DNA of 64,000 bases from Fibrobacter sp. UWB5 (GTDB lineage Bacteria; Fibrobacterota; Fibrobacteria; Fibrobacterales; Fibrobacteraceae): positions 966,172 through 1,030,171 of the forward strand of contig NZ_MWQH01000001.1 of the NCBI RefSeq assembly GCF_002210295.1. Direction: 5' to 3'. Under the pieces are notes generated by a model that did not search any database, was not told where the DNA came from, and was given only the letters and a program-made list of their open reading frames with translations. Both the position numbers and the translations under genes were made by a program. Shown one piece after another: positions 1 through 7,437 of the stretch. The stretch's first letter is position 1; the number at the start of each line of letters is the position of its first letter.

Positions 1-2714
1 ATTTCCCGGTGATTTTCTCCGAAGTTTCGCCCTCGAATGCAAACTTTAAAGATAACGACGGCAATGACCCCGGCTGGCTCGAACTCTACAATACAAGCGA
101 TGCTCCGGTAAGCCTGAAGGGCGTTGCCTTGAGTAACGATGCCAAGTACCCGCGTCGTTGGGTCTTTGGCGATGCGACTGTGCCTGCGAAGGGTCACATG
201 ATTGTGTTCCTTTCGGGCAAGAACTACGCCGACTATATTCCGCCTTCGGATTCGGTCAATATGATTGGTACCGATTGCAGTTCGGAATCTTCTGCCGGCG
301 GGTTCGGCGCGTTCCCCGGTATGGGTGACTGGGGCGGCGGCATGGGAGATTTCGGTGGTGGATTCCCCGGCGGTGGTGCCGGCGCTGGAGTCGGTGGCGC
401 TGCTGCGGCGGGTAATACCGGAAATGCCGAAAATTTGCCCGGACAGTCTTCGCTTTGCTTTAACGAAGGTGGCGCAAACCAAATTGGCGCCGTCATGAAG
501 GTGGCCCAAGGGGGTTCTTACACCCGCGTGGTCGTTAATTCCGGCGCAAAGCTTGGCGACGCTGACCAGCTCGTGATTCGTGGTTTTATCACCAAGACTC
601 ACAAGATTCGCGTCAACTTTAAAGAAGGCGACGATATTAGTGCTTGGGGTGGTAAGAATCTTCGCGGTACAGGCGATACGAGCTCGGTTTATTATGTGCG
701 CCTTGGCGACAATGCGGCTGATCTCAAGCGTAACAATGTGACTGCGACGACTTTCGCGACCGAAACGCAGGGCTCCGAATCGACAACAATCAAGATTACG
801 TCTTACATTGCCCGCAAGCGCGGCCATGAACCGCATACGACCTTCAAGGCCGAAGACCGGGGCGGTGTACTTTACCTGGTGAGCGAAACAGGCGTGCTGG
901 ACTCCGTGCGCTATTCTGCAGTGCCTACGGGCGCCTCCTGGTCTCGCGATGCCGCAGGCAAATGGGGCTTTGCAACGCCTTCGCCTTATGGCAATACCGT
1001 GGGCGAAGTGTTTGCTGAACAGGCTCAGACGAACGAAGTGAATATTCCGGCTTCCGGTTTCTATTCGTCACCGGTATCGGTCACGTTCCCGGCAGGCACT
1101 CGCTGCGAACAGGGCGGTACCGAACCTACGGCGAATTCCCCGGTGGTCAACCAAACTTTGAACATCAGCGCAACAACAGTACTTCGTTGCCGTGTTTATA
1201 CCGAAGGCTCTTACCCGAGTAACGAAGTGATTCGTACTTACGTTTTCGGGCAGGCTCCTTCTGTTGCCGCCTTGTTTGTCACGACGGATCCGCTCTCGAT
1301 GTTCAGTCCCGATACGGGCCTTTACATGACGGGTAACGGTGCCGCCATGATGGACCCGAAGAAGGGTGCTAACTTCTGGAGCAACCGCGAACTCCCCGTC
1401 TATGTGGAGCTCTTTGAACCGGGTTCTCCCAAGACGCCTGCCTTTGGAATCATGGGCGACTACAAGATTTCGGGCCAGTATAGCCGCGCTAAAGAAAAGA
1501 AATCGTTCTCCATCACCTTGCGCGAAGAATACGGCGACAAGCGACTCAAATACACGCTGTTCCCGGATTACCCTGAACTCAAGAAATTCAAGGCGTTCTC
1601 GCTCCGAAATTTCGGTAACAACTGCGGTGATGACTATGTACGCGACCGCCTGGGAACCTCGATGACAGAAGGCCTTGGCGTAGATTACCAGCGTGGCCGT
1701 TACGTTGTTGTATATTACAATGGCACGTACTACGGCGTGCACGATTTGCGCGAACGCAATAACGAATATTATTACGAAACCAAGTATGGTCTCGACGCCA
1801 ATGACATTGACCTCATTGATGCGCAGAACGAAGTGGGCGCAGGCTCTGCTACCGATTACAAGAACATGCTGGATTGGCTCCAGAGTAACGAACTCACAAG
1901 CGATGCCAACTACCAGAAGATTGCAGACCAGATAGACGTTGACAACTACATGAACTACATGCAGGCCGAAATGTTCCTGAACAATGGCGACTGGCCGCAC
2001 AACAACATGAAAAAGTGGCGTGTTGCAAGCCAGAAGAGCAAATGGAAATGGTTCCTGTACGATGTCGACTTCGGTTTTGGCGTGGGCTACAATACGCAAA
2101 ACGGCAACGTGTTTAGCTACGTGACCAATCGAAACGGTACAAATGGCATGGGGATGATGCCGGGTATGGGTGGCGGCCAGCAGACGGGTGGCTCCATTTC
2201 GGAACACACGATTCTCATGATCCGCTTGCTCGAAAACGAAGGTTTCAAGAAGGCGTTCATCAACCGTTTCTGCGTGCTTCTGTCCATGAATTTTTCTGCC
2301 GACAGGCTCCTGAAACGCATCGAAGATTTGCAGTCCCAGGTGCAGGCCGAAGTTGCAGGCGATGCAGCCTTCTGGGGTTACGACGAAGCTTCGATGTCGA
2401 GCAATCTCGAAAAGATCAAGAGCTTTGCTCAGACCCGCCAGCAGACAATCATGAGCGAAATGGCGACGTTCTTTAGCTTGGGCGACCCCACTCCGGTAAC
2501 GCTTTCAACGCAGGGCTCGGGCCATATTCTGGTGCATAACTTGGCGCTTGACCAAAGCTCGATGGCGGTGAACTTCTTTAGAGATGTCCAGGTGACCGTG
2601 ACGGCGGTGCCTAACACGGGAGTCGTATTCGGAGGCTGGAGCGACGGCGTTCAGGAGGCAACCCGAACGTTTACCCCGGGCGAAGTGACAAGCGTCACTG
2701 CAACATTTAAGTAA
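1..2714 (+). CDS. CotH kinase-domain surface protein with lamin-tail domain (5' end outside window)
   Basis: The frame is open to the left edge, so the start and signal peptide lie upstream; the GTG at position 9 is not a convincing start. The visible ~903 residues begin in a lamin-tail domain (SEVSPSNANF, then a WLELYN motif). A Gly-rich stretch follows at about residues 95-135, then a chitobiase/HEX C-terminal-like domain around 345-415 and a CotH kinase-like domain around 430-790 (RNFGNN, YGVHDLRERN, WFLYDVDFGFG). The last ~70 residues form a beta-rich repeat domain (GGWSDG). CotH-family proteins are atypical kinases of secreted or cell-wall proteins; in polysaccharide degraders this architecture is common on secreted proteins. 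A strong terminator follows. The substrate is unknown. Confidence 0.85.
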   Translation, partial: FPVIFSEVSPSNANFKDNDGNDPGWLELYNTSDAPVSLKGVALSNDAKYPRRWVFGDATVPAKGHMIVFLSGKNYADYIPPSDSVNMIGTDCSSESSAGGFGAFPGMGDWGGGMGDFGGGFPGGGAGAGVGGAAAAGNTGNAENLPGQSSLCFNEGGANQIGAVMKVAQGGSYTRVVVNSGAKLGDADQLVIRGFITKTHKIRVNFKEGDDISAWGGKNLRGTGDTSSVYYVRLGDNAADLKRNNVTATTFATETQGSESTTIKITSYIARKRGHEPHTTFKAEDRGGVLYLVSETGVLDSVRYSAVPTGASWSRDAAGKWGFATPSPYGNTVGEVFAEQAQTNEVNIPASGFYSSPVSVTFPAGTRCEQGGTEPTANSPVVNQTLNISATTVLRCRVYTEGSYPSNEVIRTYVFGQAPSVAALFVTTDPLSMFSPDTGLYMTGNGAAMMDPKKGANFWSNRELPVYVELFEPGSPKTPAFGIMGDYKISGQYSRAKEKKSFSITLREEYGDKRLKYTLFPDYPELKKFKAFSLRNFGNNCGDDYVRDRLGTSMTEGLGVDYQRGRYVVVYYNGTYYGVHDLRERNNEYYYETKYGLDANDIDLIDAQNEVGAGSATDYKNMLDWLQSNELTSDANYQKIADQIDVDNYMNYMQAEMFLNNGDWPHNNMKKWRVASQKSKWKWFLYDVDFGFGVGYNTQNGNVFSYVTNRNGTNGMGMMPGMGGGQQTGGSISEHTILMIRLLENEGFKKAFINRFCVLLSMNFSADRLLKRIEDLQSQVQAEVAGDAAFWGYDEASMSSNLEKIKSFAQTRQQTIMSEMATFFSLGDPTPVTLSTQGSGHILVHNLALDQSSMAVNFFRDVQVTVTAVPNTGVVFGGWSDGVQEATRTFTPGEVTSVTATFK

Positions 2715-2720
2715 GAAAAT

Positions 2721-2748
2721 AAGCTCGGCCAAGGCCGAGCTTTCTTGT
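2721..2748 (+). terminator. Rho-independent terminator after the CotH gene
   Basis: A perfect 10-bp inverted repeat (AAGCTCGGCC / GGCCGAGCTT around AA) is followed by a T-rich run, seven bases after the CotH stop codon. Confidence 0.8.
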
Positions 2749-2780
2749 ATTTTGCAACTAGGATTTATCCGCTAAATTTC

Positions 2781-2787
2781 TATATTT
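2781..2787 (+). promoter_or_regulatory. -10-like element of der, probably leaderless
   Basis: TATATTT ends 7 nt before the der ATG at 2795, and no Shine-Dalgarno sequence lies in the gap. Transcription would start at or next to the start codon. The same heptamer recurs upstream of many genes in this window. Confidence 0.5.
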
Positions 2788-2794
2788 ACATGCG

Positions 2795-4237
2795 ATGAAA
2801 TTACCTGTCGTATGTATAGTAGGGCGCCCGAACGTGGGCAAGTCCTCGCTCTTTAATCGTATCTTGGGGCGTCGCGCCGCTGTCGTGTCTGACCGCGATG
2901 GTGTGACCCGCGATCGCCATTACCAGAATGCGAATTACAAGGGCCATGAATTTACGGTGGTCGATACCGGCGGATTCTTGCCGGACGATTCCATCGATGT
3001 GCTCGCCGATAGCGTACGCACCCAGATTTTTAACGCCGTCGAAGAGGCCGACCTGGTGCTCTTCATGGTCGATGTCCGCGTGGGCATTACCAAGCTCGAC
3101 GAACAGTTTGCCCGCATGGTCCGCAAGCTCGACAAGAAGGTGATTCTTGTGGCGAACAAGAGCGAAAACGGTGCCGACCGTCAAGAAAGCTACGAATTCC
3201 TGAAGCTTGGCTTCGGGCTTCCGCGTACTATCAGTGCGCTCACGGGCTATGCCTGTCTTTCGCTCATGGACGAAGTCATTGCCGTGCTTCCGACGCCTGT
3301 TCGTGGCGAACGCCGCGAAGAACGCCCGATTCGCTTTGCCATTCTCGGCCGCCCCAATGCCGGCAAGAGTACACTCTTGAACCGCCTGCTGAACGAAGAC
3401 CGCGCTGTGGTGTCCGATATTCCGGGTACTACTCGCGATTCCATTGACTGCGACTTTGCGGTCGATGGCGTCAAGTTCGTGGTGACCGATACGGCTGGCC
3501 TCCGCAAGAAGGCGAAGGTCGAAGACGAAGTCGAAATTTTCAGCAACATGCGTACCCTCGAAAGCATTCGCCGCTCCGACGTGTCGGTGCTCATGGTCGA
3601 TTGCACTCGCGGTCTCGAAGTCCAGGACTTCCGCATTATTACCGAAATCCGCAAGGCCGGCAAGGGCCTGGTGCTCGTGCTCAACAAGTGGGATATCTTC
3701 CCGGACAAGACCGAAAAGTCCTTTGACCACATGGTCAAGGAAATGCTTGAACGCGAACCCATGCTTGAATACGTGCCGATCATTTCGGCAAGCGCCAAGG
3801 AAGGCCAGCGCGTCAACCGCATTGTCCAGGCCATTCAGACGGTGTATGCCAACTGCCGTCGCGTGCTTGGCCGCGACCGCGTGGCCGAAGCCTTTGCAAG
3901 TTTCTTGGAAAAGAATCCGGTGCCGAGCCAGAACGCCCGCGTGGTACAGCTGACTCGCGCCTGCCAGATTATGGTCGAACCCCCTGTGATTGCGATTGAA
4001 ACCCGCACGCCGGAACTGGTGGCCGATTCTTACAAGCGTTACTTGCTCAAACAGTTTTACGAAGAATTCCAGCTGCAGGGCGCACCCCTCCGCTTGAACT
4101 TCGACCAGAAATTAACCCTTAGAAAGGATGAAGATCTTGAACAGTTTACTGAGTCTTCCAATAGCGTACTTGCTGGGGTCAATCCCCAGCGCGATCTGGA
4201 TCGCAAAAATCGCAAAGGGAAAGTCGTTCGACATTAG
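2795..4237 (+). CDS. der: Ribosome-associated GTPase Der (EngA)
   Basis: Der is a tandem GTPase needed for 50S subunit maturation. Two complete G domains are visible. The first has the P-loop GRPNVGKSS at about residue 10, DTGG, and a modified NKSE in place of NKxD. The second has GRPNAGKST at about residue 185, DTAG and NKWD. A KH-like C-terminal domain ends near APLRLNF. The last ~37 codons overlap the start of plsY in another reading frame and do not look like Der sequence. Either Der has acquired a tail or a 1-nt indel near 4108-4115 hides the true stop, since both alternative frames stop within a few codons there. It heads a der-plsY-gpsA operon. Confidence 0.96.
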   Translation: MKLPVVCIVGRPNVGKSSLFNRILGRRAAVVSDRDGVTRDRHYQNANYKGHEFTVVDTGGFLPDDSIDVLADSVRTQIFNAVEEADLVLFMVDVRVGITKLDEQFARMVRKLDKKVILVANKSENGADRQESYEFLKLGFGLPRTISALTGYACLSLMDEVIAVLPTPVRGERREERPIRFAILGRPNAGKSTLLNRLLNEDRAVVSDIPGTTRDSIDCDFAVDGVKFVVTDTAGLRKKAKVEDEVEIFSNMRTLESIRRSDVSVLMVDCTRGLEVQDFRIITEIRKAGKGLVLVLNKWDIFPDKTEKSFDHMVKEMLEREPMLEYVPIISASAKEGQRVNRIVQAIQTVYANCRRVLGRDRVAEAFASFLEKNPVPSQNARVVQLTRACQIMVEPPVIAIETRTPELVADSYKRYLLKQFYEEFQLQGAPLRLNFDQKLTLRKDEDLEQFTESSNSVLAGVNPQRDLDRKNRKGKVVRH

Positions 4238-4805
4238 AGATTACGGCTCCAAGAATGCGGGCCTCACCAACACGTTCCGCGTGCTCGGCTGGAAACCCGC
4301 ACTCCCGGTAGTTTTTCTTGACTTGCTCAAGGGCTTTTTTGGACCGTGGATTGCCATGAGAATGTGCGAAGCCCAGGTGGCCGCCGGTGGTGCAGACTAC
4401 TCCCATTGGGTGCCGCTTGTCGCAGGCCTCTTGGTCATTCTTGGCCACAGCTTTACTTGCTTTGCCGGTTTCCGCGGCGGTAAGGGCGTGCTTGCAGCCT
4501 TGGGCGTGTTCCTTGCCCTTTGCCCGATTACGGCTCTTAGCGCTTTTGGTGTGTGGGCCATTTTCACGTTTGCATCGAAGTATGTGTCGGTGGGCAGTAT
4601 TGCCGCCTGTGTGGCTCTCGGTGTGTTTGCTGTCATGGGCTACCTCAAGTTGCCGTTCCCGCCCGACGATATTAACCTTGGTCTGATGATTACCTGCCTT
4701 ATTGTGGCCGTTTTTGTGATTGTGAAGCACAAATCCAACATAAAGCGCCTTATGAACGGCACTGAAAACGGTTTTGGCAGCAAACGCAAGACCCCGAAGG
4801 CATAA
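4128..4805 (+). CDS. plsY: Acyl-phosphate:glycerol-3-phosphate acyltransferase PlsY
   Basis: PlsY is a polytopic inner-membrane enzyme that acylates glycerol-3-phosphate using acyl-phosphate, the first step of phospholipid synthesis. Family motifs are present in order: AYLLGSIPSA, DIRDYGSKNAGLTN (glycerol-phosphate binding loop) and GFRGGKGVLAALG, with about five hydrophobic segments and a basic C-terminus (225 aa, normal length). The ATG at 4128 gives the expected N-terminus, but a GAAAGG sequence directly abuts it with no spacing. The start lies inside the 3' end of der. The next gene, gpsA, supplies the glycerol-3-phosphate substrate. Confidence 0.95.
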   Translation: MKILNSLLSLPIAYLLGSIPSAIWIAKIAKGKSFDIRDYGSKNAGLTNTFRVLGWKPALPVVFLDLLKGFFGPWIAMRMCEAQVAAGGADYSHWVPLVAGLLVILGHSFTCFAGFRGGKGVLAALGVFLALCPITALSAFGVWAIFTFASKYVSVGSIAACVALGVFAVMGYLKLPFPPDDINLGLMITCLIVAVFVIVKHKSNIKRLMNGTENGFGSKRKTPKA

Positions 4806-4847
4806 TTATTGTAGATTATAGGAAAAAGTGATAGGTAAGGATTTATT

Positions 4848-5879
4848 ATGAAGGTTACAGTTTTAGGTACAGGTGGCTGGGGCTTGTCTCTTGGCCAGGT
4901 GGTGTACGAAAATAAGAATGAAGTGATGTTCTGGACCAATTCCCAGGCCGAAGTAGACTTGCTTTCTACGGAACACCAGTACAAGGATAAACTTCCGGGC
5001 GTAATTTTCCCGGCCGACTTTAAGTATACGACCGACATGAATGCAGCCCTCGAAGGCTGCGAAATGGTGCTGATCGTGGTGCCTAGCCAGTTTATGGGCG
5101 GTGTCGCCAAGAATCTTGGCAAGTGGACTCCGGCCAAGGGTAAGGAACCGGTGGTGGTTTGCGCAACGAAGGGTATTCTCGAAGGCACGAACCAGCTCAT
5201 GAGCGAAGTCTTGCTCGAAAACGTTCCTTGGCTCACCGAAGACAAAATGGTTGCCTTTAGCGGTCCGTCGCATGCCGAAGAAGTCAGCCGCCATATTCTT
5301 ACTGCGATTGTTTCTGCTTGCGTGAACGAAGAATCTGCCAAGCTCGTGCAGAAGACCATGAGCTGCTCTTATCTGCGCGTTTACACCTCTACCGATATCG
5401 TGGGCGTGGAACTCTGCGGTTCCGTGAAGAACGTGATTGCTATTGCTTCTGGCGTGCTTTATGGCCTCGAAGCCGGTGGCAAGTACAAGATTGGTGACAA
5501 TACCCGTGCTGCCATTCTCACTCGCGGTCAGGCCGAAATGTGCCGCCTCGGTAAGGCTCTCGGCGCAAAGCCCGAAACCTTCGCAGGCCTTGCCGGCATG
5601 GGCGACTTGATTGTGACATGCCTTTCTCAGCATAGCCGTAACCGCTATGTGGGCGAACACATCGGTAAGGGCGAAACCATCGAACAGGTCCTCGGCGGCA
5701 TGAAGATGGTGGCCGAAGGCGTTCCGACTTGCAAGAGCACCAAGGCTCTCGCCGACAAACTCGGTGTCGAAATGCCGATCGTGAATGCCGTTCATGCCCT
5801 CCTTTTCGAAGGCAAGAATGTGGACGATGTTATCAAGGAAATGTGGGGCCGCGAACTCAAGACGGAAGTCTGGGAGTAG
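4848..5879 (+). CDS. gpsA: NAD(P)-dependent glycerol-3-phosphate dehydrogenase
   Basis: This cytoplasmic enzyme reduces dihydroxyacetone phosphate to sn-glycerol-3-phosphate for phospholipid synthesis. It has the N-terminal dinucleotide-binding motif GTGGWGLSLG at residues 7-16, the ATKG motif, SGPSHAEEV, the catalytic lysine context CGSVKNVIAIASG and the C-terminal GDNTRAAILTRG. The 343-aa length is normal. An AAGGATTT ribosome binding site precedes the ATG. It lies 42 nt after plsY, so the two adjacent genes make and then acylate glycerol-3-phosphate. Confidence 0.97.
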   Translation: MKVTVLGTGGWGLSLGQVVYENKNEVMFWTNSQAEVDLLSTEHQYKDKLPGVIFPADFKYTTDMNAALEGCEMVLIVVPSQFMGGVAKNLGKWTPAKGKEPVVVCATKGILEGTNQLMSEVLLENVPWLTEDKMVAFSGPSHAEEVSRHILTAIVSACVNEESAKLVQKTMSCSYLRVYTSTDIVGVELCGSVKNVIAIASGVLYGLEAGGKYKIGDNTRAAILTRGQAEMCRLGKALGAKPETFAGLAGMGDLIVTCLSQHSRNRYVGEHIGKGETIEQVLGGMKMVAEGVPTCKSTKALADKLGVEMPIVNAVHALLFEGKNVDDVIKEMWGRELKTEVWE

Positions 5880-5880
5880 T

Positions 5881-5956
5881 ATAGAACTTAGAATTTAGAG
5901 CTTAGAACTTAGATTATTTTTCTAAGCTCTACCAACTAAGTTCTACCAACTGAGCA
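5881..5956. repeat. AACTTAG/CTAAGTT dispersed repeat between convergent genes
   Basis: GAACTTAG-like words on the left are answered by CTAAG..TCTACCAACT words on the right. GAGCTTAG (5898-5905) pairs with CTAAGCTC (5922-5929), and CTACCAACT(A/G)AG is directly repeated at 5929 and 5943. A 19-nt piece (5936-5954) recurs at 32020-32038 with two differences. It lies between gpsA and a convergent gene and could act as a bidirectional terminator. Confidence 0.65.
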
Positions 5957-5962
5957 TCCCGT

Positions 5963-7429
5963 TTAGAATTTTAATAATAATCTTAAGTGGGTCGCAAATC
6001 CGTTACGGAATGCGGCCCCTTTTTCTGTTTCGAGGTCGCCGGATTTCTTTTTGGATTCTTGCTGTTTGCAGAAATCCTTGGAACCGGAAGAGCCTCCTTT
6101 GCCGGAGCCACCCTGACCTGAATTGCCGATATCGGGATCTGCCTTGTCGTCGGGCAAGAATTCCTTGTAGCTGATGTATACCGGAATCAATTGCGCAATG
6201 CCGTAATCCAGGGCAATTGAGATTCTTCCTTCGCGGCGAAGCTCGAACCCGAGCGAAGCCACGCCGCCTGCACTCTTGAGTTCTCGCGTGTAGATTTCGT
6301 GTTGCTCGTTGTAGGTTACCAAGATCAGTGTTTCGATTTTCTTGTCGATGTCGAGAGTGCCGCTGGCGTAATACGCTTCGATTCCTGCGTTGGGGTTAAT
6401 GGAATACTTATTCCCGAAATGCCATTGGTAAAAGGCTCCGCCAAAGATTCCGCTTGCGTCAAGGTCGGCGTCAATCCGGAACAATTTCTGTAAAAAGCTA
6501 AACGACAGCGATTTCAAGACGGAGGTGGGGAGAGCCCTGTTGGGCGCAAGCGATTCGTAAAAACGGTCTTGGTTGGCTTTTAGTTTGCCCGTAAGGTGGG
6601 CGTAATTCAAGTTCGTATTCAAGCTGCCGTATTGCCATCCGGCTTGAATCAGGTGGAGCCTTGCCTCAACCGGAAGGTACATAAAGCGTTTGCGGCTTTC
6701 TTCCTGCTGGAAAATCCCGTACAGGCGTGCATTGGCGTCGGCAAAAGAATACCCAAGTTGCAAATGATTCTTGCCGAGGGTTGTACCGTATTCTCCGTGC
6801 ACTAAAAGAACGTTAATCGAATCTCTGACGTAGTATTCTTTGTCCGGGTTTCTTGGCGACGACTGCAAGTACGTTCCCGATACTCCCAAATGGTGGATTC
6901 CCGGATTGAATTCAGCCGAAAGGTTCCGGTAGAACAGGTGCGATTCCCAGCTTACTGAAATCTCGGGAACGATGCTGCTGTAGTCTTCGGACGCCCACTT
7001 AATGTCGCCCAAGTCAACAACCCCGCGGCCAATGCTTGTGCCGACGCGGAACAGCGAGTCGGATCGGTGTATGGCAAGCGTTGATTTGATAAAGGGTAAA
7101 CTGCTGACATCGACACCGAGGGTGATGTACTTGAATCGGCTTTCAAAGCCGACGTTAGCAATGTCCAGGCTGTTGATACCCTTGGCGTCCCAATGGTCCT
7201 TTTTTTCGCTGTAGCGCCCTTGGTAGGTAATGTGGCGCAGGTCGCCATAGACTTTCAGGTTTTCTGCTTCAAAGGAATCGTGGACTCCGCATTGCCTTGC
7301 CGAAAACTGCTTGTCGCTCATGTGCAACAAGAATAGTCCGCTGCAATCGGCGAAACCTACATTACTGAAAGAATGGGCCGCAATGCTTGCGACCCCAATA
7401 AAAAACAGTATTTTAACTGAGAACTTCAC
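5963..7429 (-). CDS. Probable outer-membrane beta-barrel protein of unknown function
   Basis: The 488-aa product starts with a signal peptide (MKFSVKILFFIGVASIAAHSF) and is built of short alternating aromatic segments typical of beta-strands. It ends in LLLKF, a C-terminal phenylalanine as in outer-membrane barrels. Near residues 435-470 there is a Gly/Ser/Lys-rich insert with one cysteine, perhaps an external loop. I do not recognise a family. It begins 8 nt after the stop of the upstream lipoprotein gene, so the two are cotranscribed and may form an envelope pair. Barrel assignment is an inference from composition. Confidence 0.7.
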   Translation of the reverse strand: MKFSVKILFFIGVASIAAHSFSNVGFADCSGLFLLHMSDKQFSARQCGVHDSFEAENLKVYGDLRHITYQGRYSEKKDHWDAKGINSLDIANVGFESRFKYITLGVDVSSLPFIKSTLAIHRSDSLFRVGTSIGRGVVDLGDIKWASEDYSSIVPEISVSWESHLFYRNLSAEFNPGIHHLGVSGTYLQSSPRNPDKEYYVRDSINVLLVHGEYGTTLGKNHLQLGYSFADANARLYGIFQQEESRKRFMYLPVEARLHLIQAGWQYGSLNTNLNYAHLTGKLKANQDRFYESLAPNRALPTSVLKSLSFSFLQKLFRIDADLDASGIFGGAFYQWHFGNKYSINPNAGIEAYYASGTLDIDKKIETLILVTYNEQHEIYTRELKSAGGVASLGFELRREGRISIALDYGIAQLIPVYISYKEFLPDDKADPDIGNSGQGGSGKGGSSGSKDFCKQQESKKKSGDLETEKGAAFRNGFATHLRLLLKF

Positions 7430-7437
7430 GAATTGTT

